Shown: one piece after another, positions 23,064-34,319 of the stretch | How positions within the stretch are numbered: position 1 is the stretch's first letter | Layout: each line of letters begins with the position of its first letter | Assembly: GCA_007115705.1 (NCBI GenBank) | Contig: QXEO01000236.1 | Span: forward strand, 5,739,434-5,803,433 | Direction: 5' to 3' | Origin: Dactylis glomerata | Lineage: Eukaryota > Streptophyta > Magnoliopsida > Poales > Poaceae | DNA: 64,000 nucleotides | Notes under the pieces: model-generated | What the model saw: the letters and a program-made list of their open reading frames with translations, nothing else | What the model was told of the DNA's origin: nothing | The model's database searches: none | Position numbers and translations under genes: made by a program

Positions 23064-23683
23064 CTACTCCCTCCTCATCATAGGAGACAACAAGGTTGAT
23101 GGAGATGGCGGTGATGTCGATGGAGACAGCAGAGATGGCGAGGGAGACTGATGGAGATGGCTCCGGGGGCACTTCCCCGTCCCGGCAGGGTGCCGGAATA
23201 GAGACTTCTGTCCCTCGAAATTCATCGGTGGCGGTGGCGGTGGCGGAGCTACGGAACTCTTCTGGAAATTTCGCCGATTCTTTTAGGGTTTTCCGTCGGG
23301 AGGCTTTTTATAGGCGAAGGGGCGTCGTCAGGAGGCGACCAGGGGGGTCACACCACAAGGGGGTGCGGCCAGGGGCTAGGCCGCGCCCCCTCATGGTGAG
23401 GCTGGCCCCTGGCCCCTCTCCGGCTCCCGTTTGGTCCTCGTCCTTCATCCGGGTAAAATAGTAGTTTCCAAACTTGTTTCGTCCAATTTCAAGAATATTT
23501 CATGTGTAGCTTTTCTGAAACACAAAAACAGCAGAAAACAGGGAACTGGCACTGTGGCATCTTGTTAGTAGGTTAGTTCCGGAAATCGCATAAAAACGCC
23601 ACGAAGTGTAACGAAACACAAGGCAAATGGTGTAAAAACAAGCATGGAGCATCAAAAATTATAGATACGTTTGAGACGTATCA
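23064..23683 (-). repeat. E8: partial Athila-type LTR cut by the Copia array
   Basis: The right edge is the LTR start (minus strand TGATACGTCTCAAACG), and the left side ends at the Copia insertion. Its middle differs strongly from the LTR at 28066-29723, so the two are not a pair from one insertion. The bases to its right continue E1's interior in phase with the equivalent part of E2 and E3. It is therefore a separate element, or a solo LTR, inserted in E1; the duplication would be TGCCT (23684-23688), with its partner outside the window. Confidence 0.7.
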
Positions 23684-25413
23684 TGCCTTTTTTCTTTTCT
23701 TTCTTTTCCTTTTTTTCTTTTTGGAATAAAACAATATGGAAGATAGCAAATCCGACCACTACGTCCCCATGAGCTGAAAACAGTGTCACAAAATGAGAAG
23801 TATTTTGAAGGTTTTTTGAAATGTAGCACATGAAAATTTACTTGGAATGGCTTGCAAATACCATGCATAGGAATTTATAGTGGACACATTGGAAAACTTG
23901 GTTTTTGGGAGTTGGATGCACGAGTAGAGCTCATACTCAGTACAAAATGAAGGCTAGCAAAAGACTGGGAGCGACCAACTAAGAGAGCAATAACAGTCAT
24001 AATCATGCATAGCGACAAAAACATCATTAACCGAAGCATAAAGTGGTATCACAAGTCAAAAACCAAATGATCATAGAGGCTATATGGTGACTTGTTAGAG
24101 TCAAACATGTTGTAAGCATGCGCCAAGTCAACCCAAATAAAGCATCAAAGGAGAAACCCACAATAACATGCTCCCATATAATAAAAACAACGCATGATTT
24201 TTTCAAAGGCTCATTAAGCAATCTCAGTCATTTGAGACAAGTCATGCTACAGCAAAAACTACTAAGCATACTATCAAAACGGCATCAAGCATGACATGCA
24301 AAAGTCTAAGCCGCAGTCTAAACAAGCTCCCATTTGTACCACTTTTGGCATGAAACTTTTTTCTCTTTTCCAACACCATTCAAACCTTTTTGAAACAACT
24401 CTTTTGATGAAAACCAACATAGACCAGTGGTTTAAATACACCTTGATGCAAAGATATAACAAGATCTGAACAAAAATCAAGGCGAAAAATGAAAGCTAAA
24501 CGCAGTTCTAGAAAAAGAGAACACTCGTTGAACGATAAGAATGAAAAATAGAGTGTTCTTGGCAATGAAAAACAGAGTGTGTCATCTCCAAAAGAATTTT
24601 ATTGGGGTCCAACCATTTATTGCAGCAAACAAAACAAAATAAAAATGAAAGCAAAAGTAAAGACGCTCCAAAAAAAACGCATAGAATATGAAGCAATAAA
24701 AATATAGTGTGTTGAAAGGTGACCTGATTTTTGCCGATGAAGAAGGGGTGCCTCGAGGGCATCCCCAAGCTTTGACGCTTATACCTCTTGGATATTTCTT
24801 GGGGTGACATGGGCATCCCCAAGATTGAGCTTTTGTCCATACTTCATCTCATCTCATCACTCTCCATTCTCTACACTTGAAAACTTCCTTCATGCAAAAC
24901 TTCACACAATTCTATTAGCAACATTAGTATAAGCATGATAGTAAATCTACCCTTTTAGTTCAGTTTCAAACTCAAATATACCAACCATTAAGGCATAAGC
25001 TTCTGTAGCAACTTCCTCAAAAGTTCCGTGATCAAAAGAACTCAAAAAGAAAGCGACCGAGAGGCAAACACAAATAGTGGCAGAATCTGTCAAAACAGAA
25101 CAGCTGACAGAGATCGATTTTTTGGAGGACCTTCTGTTGCTCAAATCAAAAAGTGCAGAACTAATAAAAGTTTGGAAATAACCTGGGGCATATGCACAAG
25201 AAATCATAGATCAAAAAGATATTCTGAGAATTTTCACGAATGTTTACGGTGCAGCGCAGAAATCTGTTTCAGGACAGCAACTTCCCCAGATCTTACCTCG
25301 CTCAAATTAGAGGTTCTTCTTGACACAAAAACGAAATAAAAATGATAAGGAGACGTCATTACAGTAATAATAACTTCCAAGACTCGAATAAAAGAAAAAG
25401 TACTGAAAATAAA
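23684..25413 (-). other. E1 non-coding 3' interior
   Basis: No credible gene is present. Two PPT-like motifs (complement of AAGCTTGGGGATGC and a variant) lie at 24759-24773 and 24813-24824. The block at about 24700-25410 is conserved in E2 (34320-34990, inverted) and E3 (about 52110-52178 plus 55308-55960). A pyrimidine-rich run fills 23684-23722. Confidence 0.7.
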
Positions 25414-27116
25414 TTTTTTGTTTTTTTGAAACAAAGGCAAAAGCTTTGCCTTTTCATTAATTAAGAAGAAGGTGCCCAGTTAATTAGGGAAAACCGGGCG
25501 AAAACCATACAACAAGAACAACACGGGGCAACGCCCACCCACCACAGGACCAAGCCCACCCAAGACCACAGAACAACCCAAGCTCAGAACACCACTCGTC
25601 GAGACCAATTGGCCTATCACCATCGCCGAAGAGAAAACGCCGTTACTGCTATGAGAGGAGCAGGCACGGGACGCTCGAGCGTAGATGAAGAAGCCAACCC
25701 TCCGAAGAGCTGCATCAAAGCGACCCCGGTGACCAGCATCGAAGGCGGCCTCGTCGTCCGCACGACTCAAAGACAATGCCCTCAATACGGCCAAAGCTTC
25801 GGGGCCGCTGCCCCGACATCCAACTGTTCTGCCACACCCGGCAGACCACCAACACCTCCTTCCGGGACCGCCATCCCGACATACCACCGCTCGCACTCGA
25901 GCCACGACGCCGCACGACTCAGCCACCCGTAGCCCGAGCTGCATAGGGCCAACCGCTAGCAGACCTCGGCCGCCGCGCCAAGATCCGGGGTCGTCGCCCC
26001 GGCCTAAAAGTCAACCGTCTCCACTGAGACGCATCAACCGAGCCGACAACCTCGCCGCACTAGTGACACAAGTTTGCCACCCTAATCCATGCCAGCCGCA
26101 GAACCACCCCATTGAGCCACAGCCACATCGCTTTCCGAGGCCGCCGCCTCGACATCCAACGATCGTCCGGGGCCGCTGCCCCGGCATACACCAACCCTGA
26201 CGGAAGAGAAGCGCAACACAATAGCCACACAACGACTCTCCAAGGTGACGCCCCCAAGAGGGAAGTGACATAGACGCCACCGTCACCCGCTCCAGAGATC
26301 GGAGCTTGGGTTTTCACCCGGATAGCCAAGCCATTGTCGTTGGGAAGAGGACCTCCTCGACGATGCCTCCAAGAAGGGGAGCGACGTCAAAAAACGCCAC
26401 CATCATCGGCTCCGACCCAAGGTTGGAGCTAGGTTTTCACCCGGAACTCCTACTCGCCCGCAGAAACGCGCTTGCAAGCATGACTAGTTGCGCCACAAGC
26501 CTCTGCCGTCGACCACCAACCAGCACCGGTGTAGTCCCAGCACAGCGCCTCATGCTGCGCGAGGACCACCACCACAGCAGCCTGAACTGATCCAGGACAC
26601 AGCAACGATCTTCAGCATCGTCGCCCTCGATCCGGGGCCGCCGCCCCGGCATCCATCCTGCACAGCGCAGCACCGTTCCGGAGAAGAAGCCCGCCGATGC
26701 AGATCCACCCCGCGTCGGCCACCCAGCCTCCGGAGTCACAGGCAGGTCCTGACCCGGCGCCTGGAAAGCCCCGCGCGCCACATGCACTCCCCCGGCCTCC
26801 TGCCGGAGGCAACGGCGCCGCCGGCCACGGGAACACGCGCGCAGCCGCCCAGGATCCGACCAGCCTCACCGCCTCCTCCTGCTGCGCCCAGCCACACACC
26901 GCCGACGCCACCACCAGCCCGCTTGCTCCGGGAATGCGCCGCCCTCGCGACCGCACAGACAAGCACCGCCGCCACCAGCCCGAGGCCGCCGCCCCGGCGT
27001 CCAGGCTCCGCCGCGCTCTGCGACCGGAGGACCCCCGCCCCTCTTTGGAGACTGGGCCCGCCGCCACCGCGGCAAGGGCCGGCGGCAGCGGCGGCGGGGA
27101 GGATGAGCAGGGGAGG
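25414..27116 (-). mobile_element. GC-rich insertion, probably LINE-like 3' fragment
   Basis: This insertion of about 1.7 kb interrupts E1 between sequences that are adjacent in E3. Its left edge is a T-rich run (25414-25427), which on the minus strand is an A-rich tail preceded by a CTTAATTAATGAAAAGGC-like end. That fits a non-LTR retrotransposon 3' end on the minus strand. The rest is very GC-rich, with many open frames on both strands and no reverse transcriptase motif. No target duplication is clear, and about 24 bases of E1 seem to be missing. An unrelated captured sequence is the alternative. Confidence 0.45.
25801..26995. repeat. Dispersed hairpin motif GGGGCCGCYGCCCC
   Basis: Seven near-palindromic copies occur at 25801-25814, 25864-25877, 25987-26000, 26137-26150, 26169-26182, 26634-26647 and 26982-26995. 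Most are followed by CGRCATCCA or a close variant. On the minus strand several read as codons for MPGRRPR, but in different frames. Spacing is irregular (32 to 452 bases), so this is not a simple tandem repeat. Confidence 0.7.
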
Positions 27117-27158
27117 GCTTTTCTTTAACGCCTTTGAGCTAGGCGCAGAAAGTGGAAA

Positions 27159-27878
27159 TCAAGTATTTTCAAATGAGGCATTAAGATCAATTGTTTCCTC
27201 AAGAGCACCACTTACCACACTAGGCACTTTAGAAGTTCCCGGAGATGATTCAACCTGCAAGTCACTCTTAGTTGAACTAAAAGTCTTACCAATCTTGAAA
27301 ACATGCTACGGTTTTGGCGTAGACACCTTTGGAACATACATAAATTTTTGCTCTTTTCTAATAAAAGCTTTCTCCTTCTTAAATTTAAGAGAAGAGAAAA
27401 TTGAACTTAAAGTTTCCATAGACTCCTCTAGTTTACCAATCCTAAGGTTTTGACTATCATGAGTAGTGCTAGCCTCTAAAACAGTGAGTCTCTTACCGAT
27501 ACTTTCTATCGATTCATTGACTTGGCTAGCGTTATCAAGGATATTCGGCAAACTTTTTTCTAAAAAGCTAAGTTTTTCTACAACTTTCTCCAAAGTGACC
27601 TCAGTTTTAGGAACATGAATAGGTGGTACTCCCACTAAACTTTCAATTAAAGTGAATGCTTCCAAAGCGGGAGTACCCAGAAAATTACCTCCTGCAAGAG
27701 TACCAAGAACGTACCTATTCCAACTAGATATACCAACATAAAAATTTCTAAGGAGGATCATGGTAGAATGCTTCTTTGTACACCTATGATGAGCATTGCT
27801 AATTCGGTACCAAGCATCTTTCAAACTCTCTCCCCCTTGTTGCTTAAAAGTATGAACCTCAACTTCAGGATTACTCAT
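27159..27878 (-). pseudogene. E1 gag-like gene with one in-frame stop
   Basis: The frame starts at the ATG at 27878 (MSNPEVEVHTFK) and runs 239 codons to the stop at 27159-27161, with one internal TAG at 27306-27308. The start is chosen because E2 has the equivalent MSPEEMIFTFK start. The N-terminus carries the retrotransposon gag signature TFKQQGGESLKDAW. Next come an LAGGNFLG stretch, a predicted coiled-coil-like part (EKVVEKLSFLEKSLPNIL) and a C-terminus ending DLNASFENT, shared with E2. No protease domain is present. Translation would stop at 190 residues. It probably once encoded a capsid-like protein of a non-autonomous Athila relative. Confidence 0.75.
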
Positions 27879-28041
27879 TCTAGCAAGACTAAAAAGCAGA
27901 CAAGTAAAAATAACAAATATAAAGGAACTAATTTTTTGTGTGTTTTTAATAAAATGATGCAAGCAAAAATTAAATAAAGCAAAACAATAACAAAGTAAAA
28001 GATTGGAAGTGAGAGACTCCCCTTGTAGAAATCTTCTTTCT

Positions 28042-28058
28042 CCCCGGCAACGGAGCCA
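28042..28058 (-). other. Primer-binding site of E1 (mutated tRNA-Asp type)
   Basis: The minus strand reads TGGCTCCGTTGCCGGGG. E2 and E5 have TGGCGCCGTTGCCGGGG, complementary to the 3' end of plant tRNA-Asp. E1 differs at one base in the acceptor-end complement. Confidence 0.8.
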
Positions 28059-28065
28059 AAAAGCT

Positions 28066-29723
28066 TGATTGTTGTTTCGCTAGTGTGTAGTTGACACCAG
28101 AAAACTTGTTGGAAAACCCCAAGAGCAAGGTTATGATGAGCACAGTAGCAAGTTTCCCTCAGTTGTGAAACTAAGGTTTATCGAACCAGTAGGAGAAAGA
28201 ATCAAACTTCCGAAGGTTGATGCCCGCTAGCTTTGCGACACTCCAGACAATGGCGCTAGAGAGCTTGTCGGCGTGTAGCTTTTCACCAGCAGCAACGTGG
28301 AACCTGCACACAACACAACCAAGTACTTTGTCCCAACTAACAGTGAGGTTGTCAATCTCACCGGTTTGCTGTGAACAAAGGATTAAGCGTATCGAGTGGT
28401 AAAAGGTAATAGTTTGCAAGAATGTAAATAAAGCAAGTAAATGTAAAACGGTAATAGCATTGTAAAGGAAATTGGACCGGGGTCCACAGTTCACTAGTGG
28501 TGTCTCTCCATAAGATAAATAACAACATGCTGGGAAAACAAATTACAGTTGGGTAATTGATAGAATAACGCTAGCATACATATGTCATGAGGATCACTAT
28601 GAGATTCACTCTGGGCATTACGTCAAAATACATAGACCATAATCCAACTGCATCTATGACTAATAATCCACCCGCCGGATGTCATCCGAGCAACCGTTGG
28701 GTATTAAGTTGCGAACAATAGATAACTGCATTAAACAAAGTGCGTAATGTAAATAATGCAAATGTCCTTGGACACAAGAATGTTGTTTTCTCCCTAGTGG
28801 CAACAACACATCTACAACCTTAGAGGTTTCTGTCACTCCCCCAGATTACTAGAGGCATGAACCCACTATCGAGAAGAAATACCCCCTCTTGGAGTCACTA
28901 GCATCTACTCGGACAAGATATGTACTAGCAACGGAGAGCATGCAAGATCATAAACAACATAAAGATAACATAAAGATAATATTTCAGCACATCAACTTGA
29001 CATAGTATCAATATCCATCGGATCCCAACAAACACAACATGTAGAATTACACAAAGATGATGTTGATCATGATAGGCAGCTCACAAGATCTAAACATGAA
29101 GCACATGGTGGAGAAGACAACTATCTAGCTACTGCTATGGACCCGTAGTCCAAGGTAGACTACTCACAAATGACTCTGGAGGCGACCATGGTGATGAAGA
29201 AGGCCTCCGGCGGTGATTCCCCTCTCCGGCAGGGTGCCGGGAAGAGCTTCTAGACCTTCCCGATCTCGCGTCGACGACGGCGATGGCTTGCAGTATGTTT
29301 CGAGGAAAATTGATCGGGGCCTTAGGTTTTTCCCTTCGAGGGGAATATATAGGTGGAAGGGCATCATTAGGAGGTTGACTAGGGCGGCTTACCCCCTGGT
29401 GGCGTGGCCAGGGCCTGGCCCGCGCCGCCCTAGGGTGTGGCCGGCCCCTGGCCCCCCCTCCATCTCATCTTTGAACTTTGACTTGTGTCTGGAAAAATAG
29501 GAGGTTCGGCTTTTGTTTCGTCCAATTCCGAGAATATTTCCTGTGTAACTTTTCTAAAACACAAAAAACATTAGAAAATATGGAACTGGCACTGTGGTGT
29601 CTCGTTAGTAGGTTAGTTCTAGAAAATACATAAAAACGCCACGAAGTGTAACAAAACACAAAGCAAATGGTGTATAAATAAGGATGGAGCATCAAAAATT
29701 ATAGATACGTTTGGGACGTATCA
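28066..29723 (-). repeat. E1 5' LTR (Athila type)
   Basis: The LTR is 1,658 bp, minus strand TGATACGTCCCAAACG to CAATCA. It matches the general layout of the E2, E3 and E5 LTRs: conserved start, GC-rich middle with a TATA-like ATATAT near 29347 (plus-strand view), and a conserved distal half. Confidence 0.85.
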
Positions 29724-30444
29724 GGCACCCTATTAATTCATAAAATAGAGTGATGTTGTATCAGCTAAGCTACAACCTGTGCACAAAGTCATAGACAAAA
29801 AATATTGGTAGCCCAATCATATGCATGCATGAGGCTAAAATCATTAAAGTTAGATACAACCTTAAGATACAATGCATTATGGTGGTTGTCTCATAAAATA
29901 AACATCTACCTAGGATAACATGCTAAGAGCCAATGTATTGTGAAAGGCTTAAGCTCAAAGGCTTTCTCCAAGAAAAATTTACGCTCTCCAAAGAAATGTG
30001 ACTAATATAACTAATGCTTCTATTGATAATATTTCCTTCTCTTCTGACCTTGCAAGTTTTTTGTAATTTACTATGTGAGAATTGTGCAAGCATCCATAAT
30101 AATGAAGTGAGACTGCATGGTGGTATTGATGTTTTTATGATTTTTATAATGATCTTCATCACATTTTCACAAAACCATTGGTGTGCTAGCCATTGATCTT
30201 GTCTCTATAGTCTCCATATCCAGCTTCATAAGGGAGATGCTTCAAGTGGCTCTAATGTTCCATGATCAGATGAGCATCTCATGTTCATCTCTTTTATGGT
30301 GTTGACGCTTTCTTAATTACCATAATTAGCCACATAAAAATGTTATAAACATGATGATAATAAATTGTTTGTTATATCAAATGTTTATGACTAAAAATTC
30401 AATTGCGCTGACTTTAAATCATAGTTTGCAACAAAATGTATTTA
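29724..30444. other. Unassigned AT-rich sequence between E1 and the MITE
   Basis: It starts with GGCAC, the expected E1 target duplication. I see no convincing gene, PBS or PPT. It is probably old transposon debris or ancient intergenic sequence that was the target for E1 and E2. Confidence 0.5.
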
Positions 30445-30567
30445 CTCCTTACATTCTAAACTAATTGACTTGGCTTTATCTAGATTCATTTGTATCTAAC
30501 ACTAAAATATGTCTAGATACATGCAAATCTAGAAAACATTGAGTCAATTAAGTTGAAACTGAGGGAG
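30445..30567. mobile_element. Stowaway-type MITE
   Basis: A 123-bp AT-rich element flanked by TA on both sides (30443-30444 and 30568-30569). Ends are CTCCTTACATTCT on the left and the inverted form GAAACTGAGGGAG on the right, resembling the CTCCCTCCGT terminal repeats of Tc1/Mariner Stowaway MITEs. The interior is imperfectly palindromic around 30505. It is somewhat decayed. Confidence 0.7.
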
Positions 30568-30569
30568 TA

Positions 30570-30761
30570 GTTAATTTGACATATTTTCCTTTAAAGAATC
30601 TTTAGTTAACAAAATATCTTTGAATGTGGAAGTGATAAAAATAAAAATATTTAGCTAAATAAACTAAATTATGAAAACTACATGAATTCAGGGTGTGTAT
30701 ATGTATATTTTTATCTTTTAGTATGTTTGTTTGTCTCTCTGTATGTGTGTGACTATGTGTG
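30570..30761. other. Short flank with GT-rich run, target of E2
   Basis: The AT-rich sequence ends in a TGTGTG-rich run. The last five bases, GTGTG (30757-30761), are the left target duplication of E2. Confidence 0.7.
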
Positions 30762-32413
30762 TGATACGTCTCAAATGTATCTATAATTTTTGATGCTCCA
30801 TGCTTGTTTATACACCATTTGCTTTGTGTTTTGTTACACTTCATGGTGTTTTTATGCATTTTCCAGAACTAACCTACTAACGAGATGCCACAGTGTCAGT
30901 TCCCTGTTTCTACTATTTTTGTGTTTTAGAAAAGCTACACAGGAAATATTCTCGGAATTGGACAAAACAAAAGCCAAAGTTCCTATTTCTCCCGAAGCGT
31001 GACAGAGTCCAAAGTAGAGACGGGGGGGGTGCCAGAGGGCGGCCGCACCACCCCATGGCGCGGGCCACCCCTTGGCCGTGTTGGGGCCTGCTGTGGGCCC
31101 CTGGTCCACTTCCTGACGCTGCCCTTCCGCCTATAAATTCCCCTCGATGGGAAAACCTAAAAGACCCTATCAATTTTTCTCAAAACATACTGCAAGCCGC
31201 CGCCGTCGTCGACGCGAGATCGGGAGGGTCCAGAAGCTCTTCCCAGCACCCTGCCGGAGAGGGGAATCACCGCCGGAGGCCTTCTTCATCACCATGCCTG
31301 CCTCCGGAGTGATGTGTGAGTAGTCTAACTTGGACTACGGGTCCATAGCAGTAGATAGATGGTTGTCATCTCCTCCATGTACTACATGTTTAGATCTTCT
31401 GAGCTGCCTATCATCATCAAGATCATCGTTGTGTAATTCTACATGTTGTGTTTGTTGGGATCCGATGAATATTGAGAGTATGTCAAGTTGATTTGCTGAA
31501 TTATTATCATTATGTTATCTCTATGTTGTTTATGATCTTGTATGCTCTTCGTTGCTAGTAGATATCTTGGCCGAGTAGATACTAGTGACTCCAAGAGGGA
31601 GTATTTATGCTCGATAGTGGGTTCATGCCTCTAGTAATCTGGGGGAGTGACAGAAACCTCTAAGGTTGTAGATGTGCTATTGCTACTAGGGAGAAAACAA
31701 TAATCTTGTATTCAAGGACATTTGTTTTGTTTACATTACGCACTTTGCTTAAGGCGATAATCTGTTGCTTGCAACTTAATACCCAATGGTTGCTCGAACT
31801 TCATCCGGAGGGTGGATTATTAGTCATAGATGCAGTTGGATTACGGTATATGTATTATGTTGTAATGCCTAAGTGAATCTCATAGTGATCCTCATGACAT
31901 TTGTATGCTTGCTTTATTCTATCAATTGCCCAACTGTAATTTGTTGACCCAGCATGTTATTTATCTTATGGAGAGACACCACTAGTGAACTGTGGACCTC
32001 GGTCCATTCTTTTACATTGCTATTACCGTTTACAATTTACTCGCTTTATTTACATTATTGCAAACTACTATCTTTTACCACTCGATACGCTTAATCCTTT
32101 GTTTACAGCAAACCGGTGAGATTGACAACCTCACTGTGAGTTGGGACAAAGTACTTGGTTGTGTTGTGTGCAGGTTCCATGTTGCTGCTGGTGCAAAGCT
32201 ATGCCCTGGACAAGGCGCCATACATACATTGTCCGAAGCTGTCGCGAAGCTAGCGAGCATCAACCTTCGGAAGTTGGTTCTTTCTCCTACTGGATCGATA
32301 AACCTTGGTTTCACACTAAGGGAAGACTTGCTGTTGTGCTCATCATAACCTTCTCTTGGGGTTTCCAACTGGGCGGTCATCTACAAAACTCCTACATCAA
32401 CACCGCACCATCA
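30762..32413 (+). repeat. E2 5' LTR
   Basis: The LTR is 1,652 bp, TGATACGTCTCAAATG to CACCATCA. It shows several percent divergence from the 3' LTR, including length differences in the GC-rich part near 31020-31090, so E2 is older than E4. Confidence 0.9.
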
Positions 32414-32423
32414 ACAAGTTTTC

Positions 32424-32440
32424 TGGCGCCGTTGCCGGGG
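32424..32440 (+). other. E2 primer-binding site (tRNA-Asp)
   Basis: TGGCGCCGTTGCCGGGG is the complement of the tRNA-Asp 3' end. This primer is typical of the Athila lineage. Confidence 0.85.
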
Positions 32441-32599
32441 AGAAAGAGAATTTCGTCAAGGGGAGTCTCTCGCTTCCAATCTTTTACTTTGTTATTGTTT
32501 TGCTTTATTTTATTTTTGCTTGCATCTTTTTATCAAAAATACAAAAAAATTAGTTCCTATTTCAAGTTGCTTTTTATGTCTAGCTTAGTTTCTGTTACT

Positions 32600-33438
32600 A
32601 TGTCGCCTGAGGAAATGATCTTCACTTTCAAACAAAAGAGTGAAGAGAGTTTCAAAGAAGCTTGGTCTAGAATTTGTGATTGCCATGGAAAAACTGAACC
32701 AAAATGACTTTGAGCTTGCTTCTTAGTAGCTTTTACTTTGGTCTTGCTCTTCATTATAGATATGCTTTGGATGCCACAGCAGGAGGAGATTTCCTTCATT
32801 GTGATGGAGATCAAGCTTTCAATATTATAAAAAAGTTGATTGCAATTTATAGCTTACCAAGTGATTTTGATTCTTCTATTGTGAGCATTTTTGCTAGACT
32901 TAATACTCTTGAGACTCAAACTGCTTGTTTAAAAGATTGTTATGGTACATTGCGCGAGCATCATGATTATGTGCCAATAAACTCTGAACCCTCAAGTTGG
33001 TTCCCTATGGTGAAAATCACTATCAATGGTGAAACTTTTCATGCTCATTGTGATATTATGTCTAAATTTTGTCTTATGCCCAAGGATGTTTATGAATCTT
33101 TGAATCTTTGGAAACTTTCTGAGGGAGGAGAAGAAATATCTCTTACCAATAATTCTACTTTATTTCCCATTGGAATAGCTGAAGGAGTGTTTACAAAAAT
33201 CCTAGGGAAAATGGTATCTACTGATTATCTTGTTATTGAATGTGTAGGAAATGGGCACATCACACTTGGAAGATCACTGCTAAAACTTATGGGAGCAGTA
33301 ATAGATGTGGGAAAAGGCACCATGAGGTTCACTTCCCCATCAGGTAATCAACATGTCTTTCCTATAGGTAAGAGCAAAGGTAAGAGAGGAAGACATAAGG
33401 AATTTGGTGATCTTAATGCTTCATTTGAAAATACTTGA
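32600..33438 (+). pseudogene. E2 gag and protease-like gene, frameshifted
   Basis: The frame begins MSPEEMIFTFKQKSEESFKEAW, matching E1's gag start, and stops after 35 residues at 32705-32707. It continues in another frame from about 32704 as a 244-codon open stretch: a TAGGDFLH segment like E1's LAGGNFLG, then a protease-like fold. There the catalytic DLGAS seen in E3 is replaced by DIMSK (residues 117-121), although LGRSLL and VGKGTMRF downstream keep the family pattern. The C-terminus DLNASFENT matches E1. The protease should be inactive: the aspartate remains but the glycine does not. Confidence 0.75.
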
Positions 33439-33557
33439 TTTCCACTTTCTGCACATAGCTCAAAGGCGTTAAAGAAAAGCACTCTTGGGAGATAACCCAA
33501 TGTTTTCTTTTCATTACTTTTTCTTTTATTTGAGTCTTGGAAGTTATTACTACTGTA
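33439..33557 (+). other. E2 segment downstream of the gag/protease stop
   Basis: This short stretch includes the run around CTCAAAGGCGTTAAAG and GGGAGATAACCC that also follows the protease stop in E3 (minus strand, about 55950-56014). It ends with CTACTGTA, the left duplication of the MITE. Confidence 0.7.
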
Positions 33558-34319
33558 TCAAGCCGGCAATCGGGTCGGGTTTGGTCGGGTCGACCTCTCC
33601 CAAACCCATGCCCGATTAACAAATGGGCGGATAGTTGTGCCCATGACCCGACCCATGGGTTAGATCACAGACCCACGCTCGAACCCGTCGGGTGACCCGA
33701 CTGACCAGGCACCCATCGGGTCTGAGAATAAAATATTTTTAATTATTATTTTGGCTTAGCGTTGCACGGAGGCAGCAACAAGTAAGCTCAAAGGACTCAT
33801 CGCAGCATTATTTATAGAGTCTGTACGCCTGGTGCCTTTGTAGCTAGCCGAGGTGGGACTAATATATCAGTGTTTGTTGTGGGCGATGGAGGCACCAATG
33901 CCTTGTGCGGTGCCTGGCTAGCTGGCTGGGCCGATTGATAGCTAGTTCTGGTTCTGGCCCATATGAAATGTAAAAGATAGTTGTTAATGGACGTTCTTCA
34001 GACTGCTACTTGAGGTGTACTAGGTGTCGTGCGAGCCTCCAAGTATTTTTTTTATGGGAGCTGCTAGGTGTTAGATTTACATATGTTAGGAGTCAACTAT
34101 TCACATAAAAAAGCATCAAATAAAATGTTAATAAATAATTGTTTAATCAATACTATTAATCGGGCAACCCGCGGGCATGAGCTTATACCCGTACCCTACC
34201 CACGACTAATCGGGTCACCCATGGGTAAGACCCATGGGCGAAGTCGGTGACCCAAACCCTACCCATTAGGGTTGGGTGCCCATGGGCAGAAGTACCCATG
34301 GGTCGAATTGCCAGGCTTA
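33558..34319. mobile_element. hAT-like MITE, 762 bp
   Basis: Flanked by an 8-bp duplication CTACTGTA (33550-33557 and 34320-34327). The empty site is visible in E1 and E3 (GTTATTATTACTGTAATGAC on the element strand). Terminal inverted repeats are TCAAGCCGGCAAT and TAAGCCTGGCAAT. Subterminal regions are dense in GGGTCGGG, CCCATGGG and ACCCGAC motifs in both orientations, as transposase-binding sites often are. No transposase gene. The 8-bp duplication and GGCAA-type ends point to the hAT superfamily. Confidence 0.75.

Larger units (their letters stand above)
23684..29723 (-). mobile_element. E1: non-autonomous Athila-type Gypsy element, left part missing
   Basis: It contains (right to left) a 5' LTR, a mutated tRNA-Asp PBS, a short gag-like gene broken by a stop, a GC-rich insertion, and about 1.7 kb of non-coding 3' interior. 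No protease, reverse transcriptase or integrase is present. The 3' end and its LTR are lost to the left, beyond E8. GGCAC at 29724-29728 should be one copy of its target duplication. Confidence 0.8.

Noticed and set aside
26488..27453. 321-codon plus-strand proline-rich frame
   Set aside because: It runs antisense through the GC-rich insertion into E1 gag; composition-driven and crosses an element boundary.
23064..29723. Treating 23064-23683 and 28066-29723 as the two LTRs of one element
   Set aside because: Their GC-rich middles are too different, and the PPT region is missing at the expected place.
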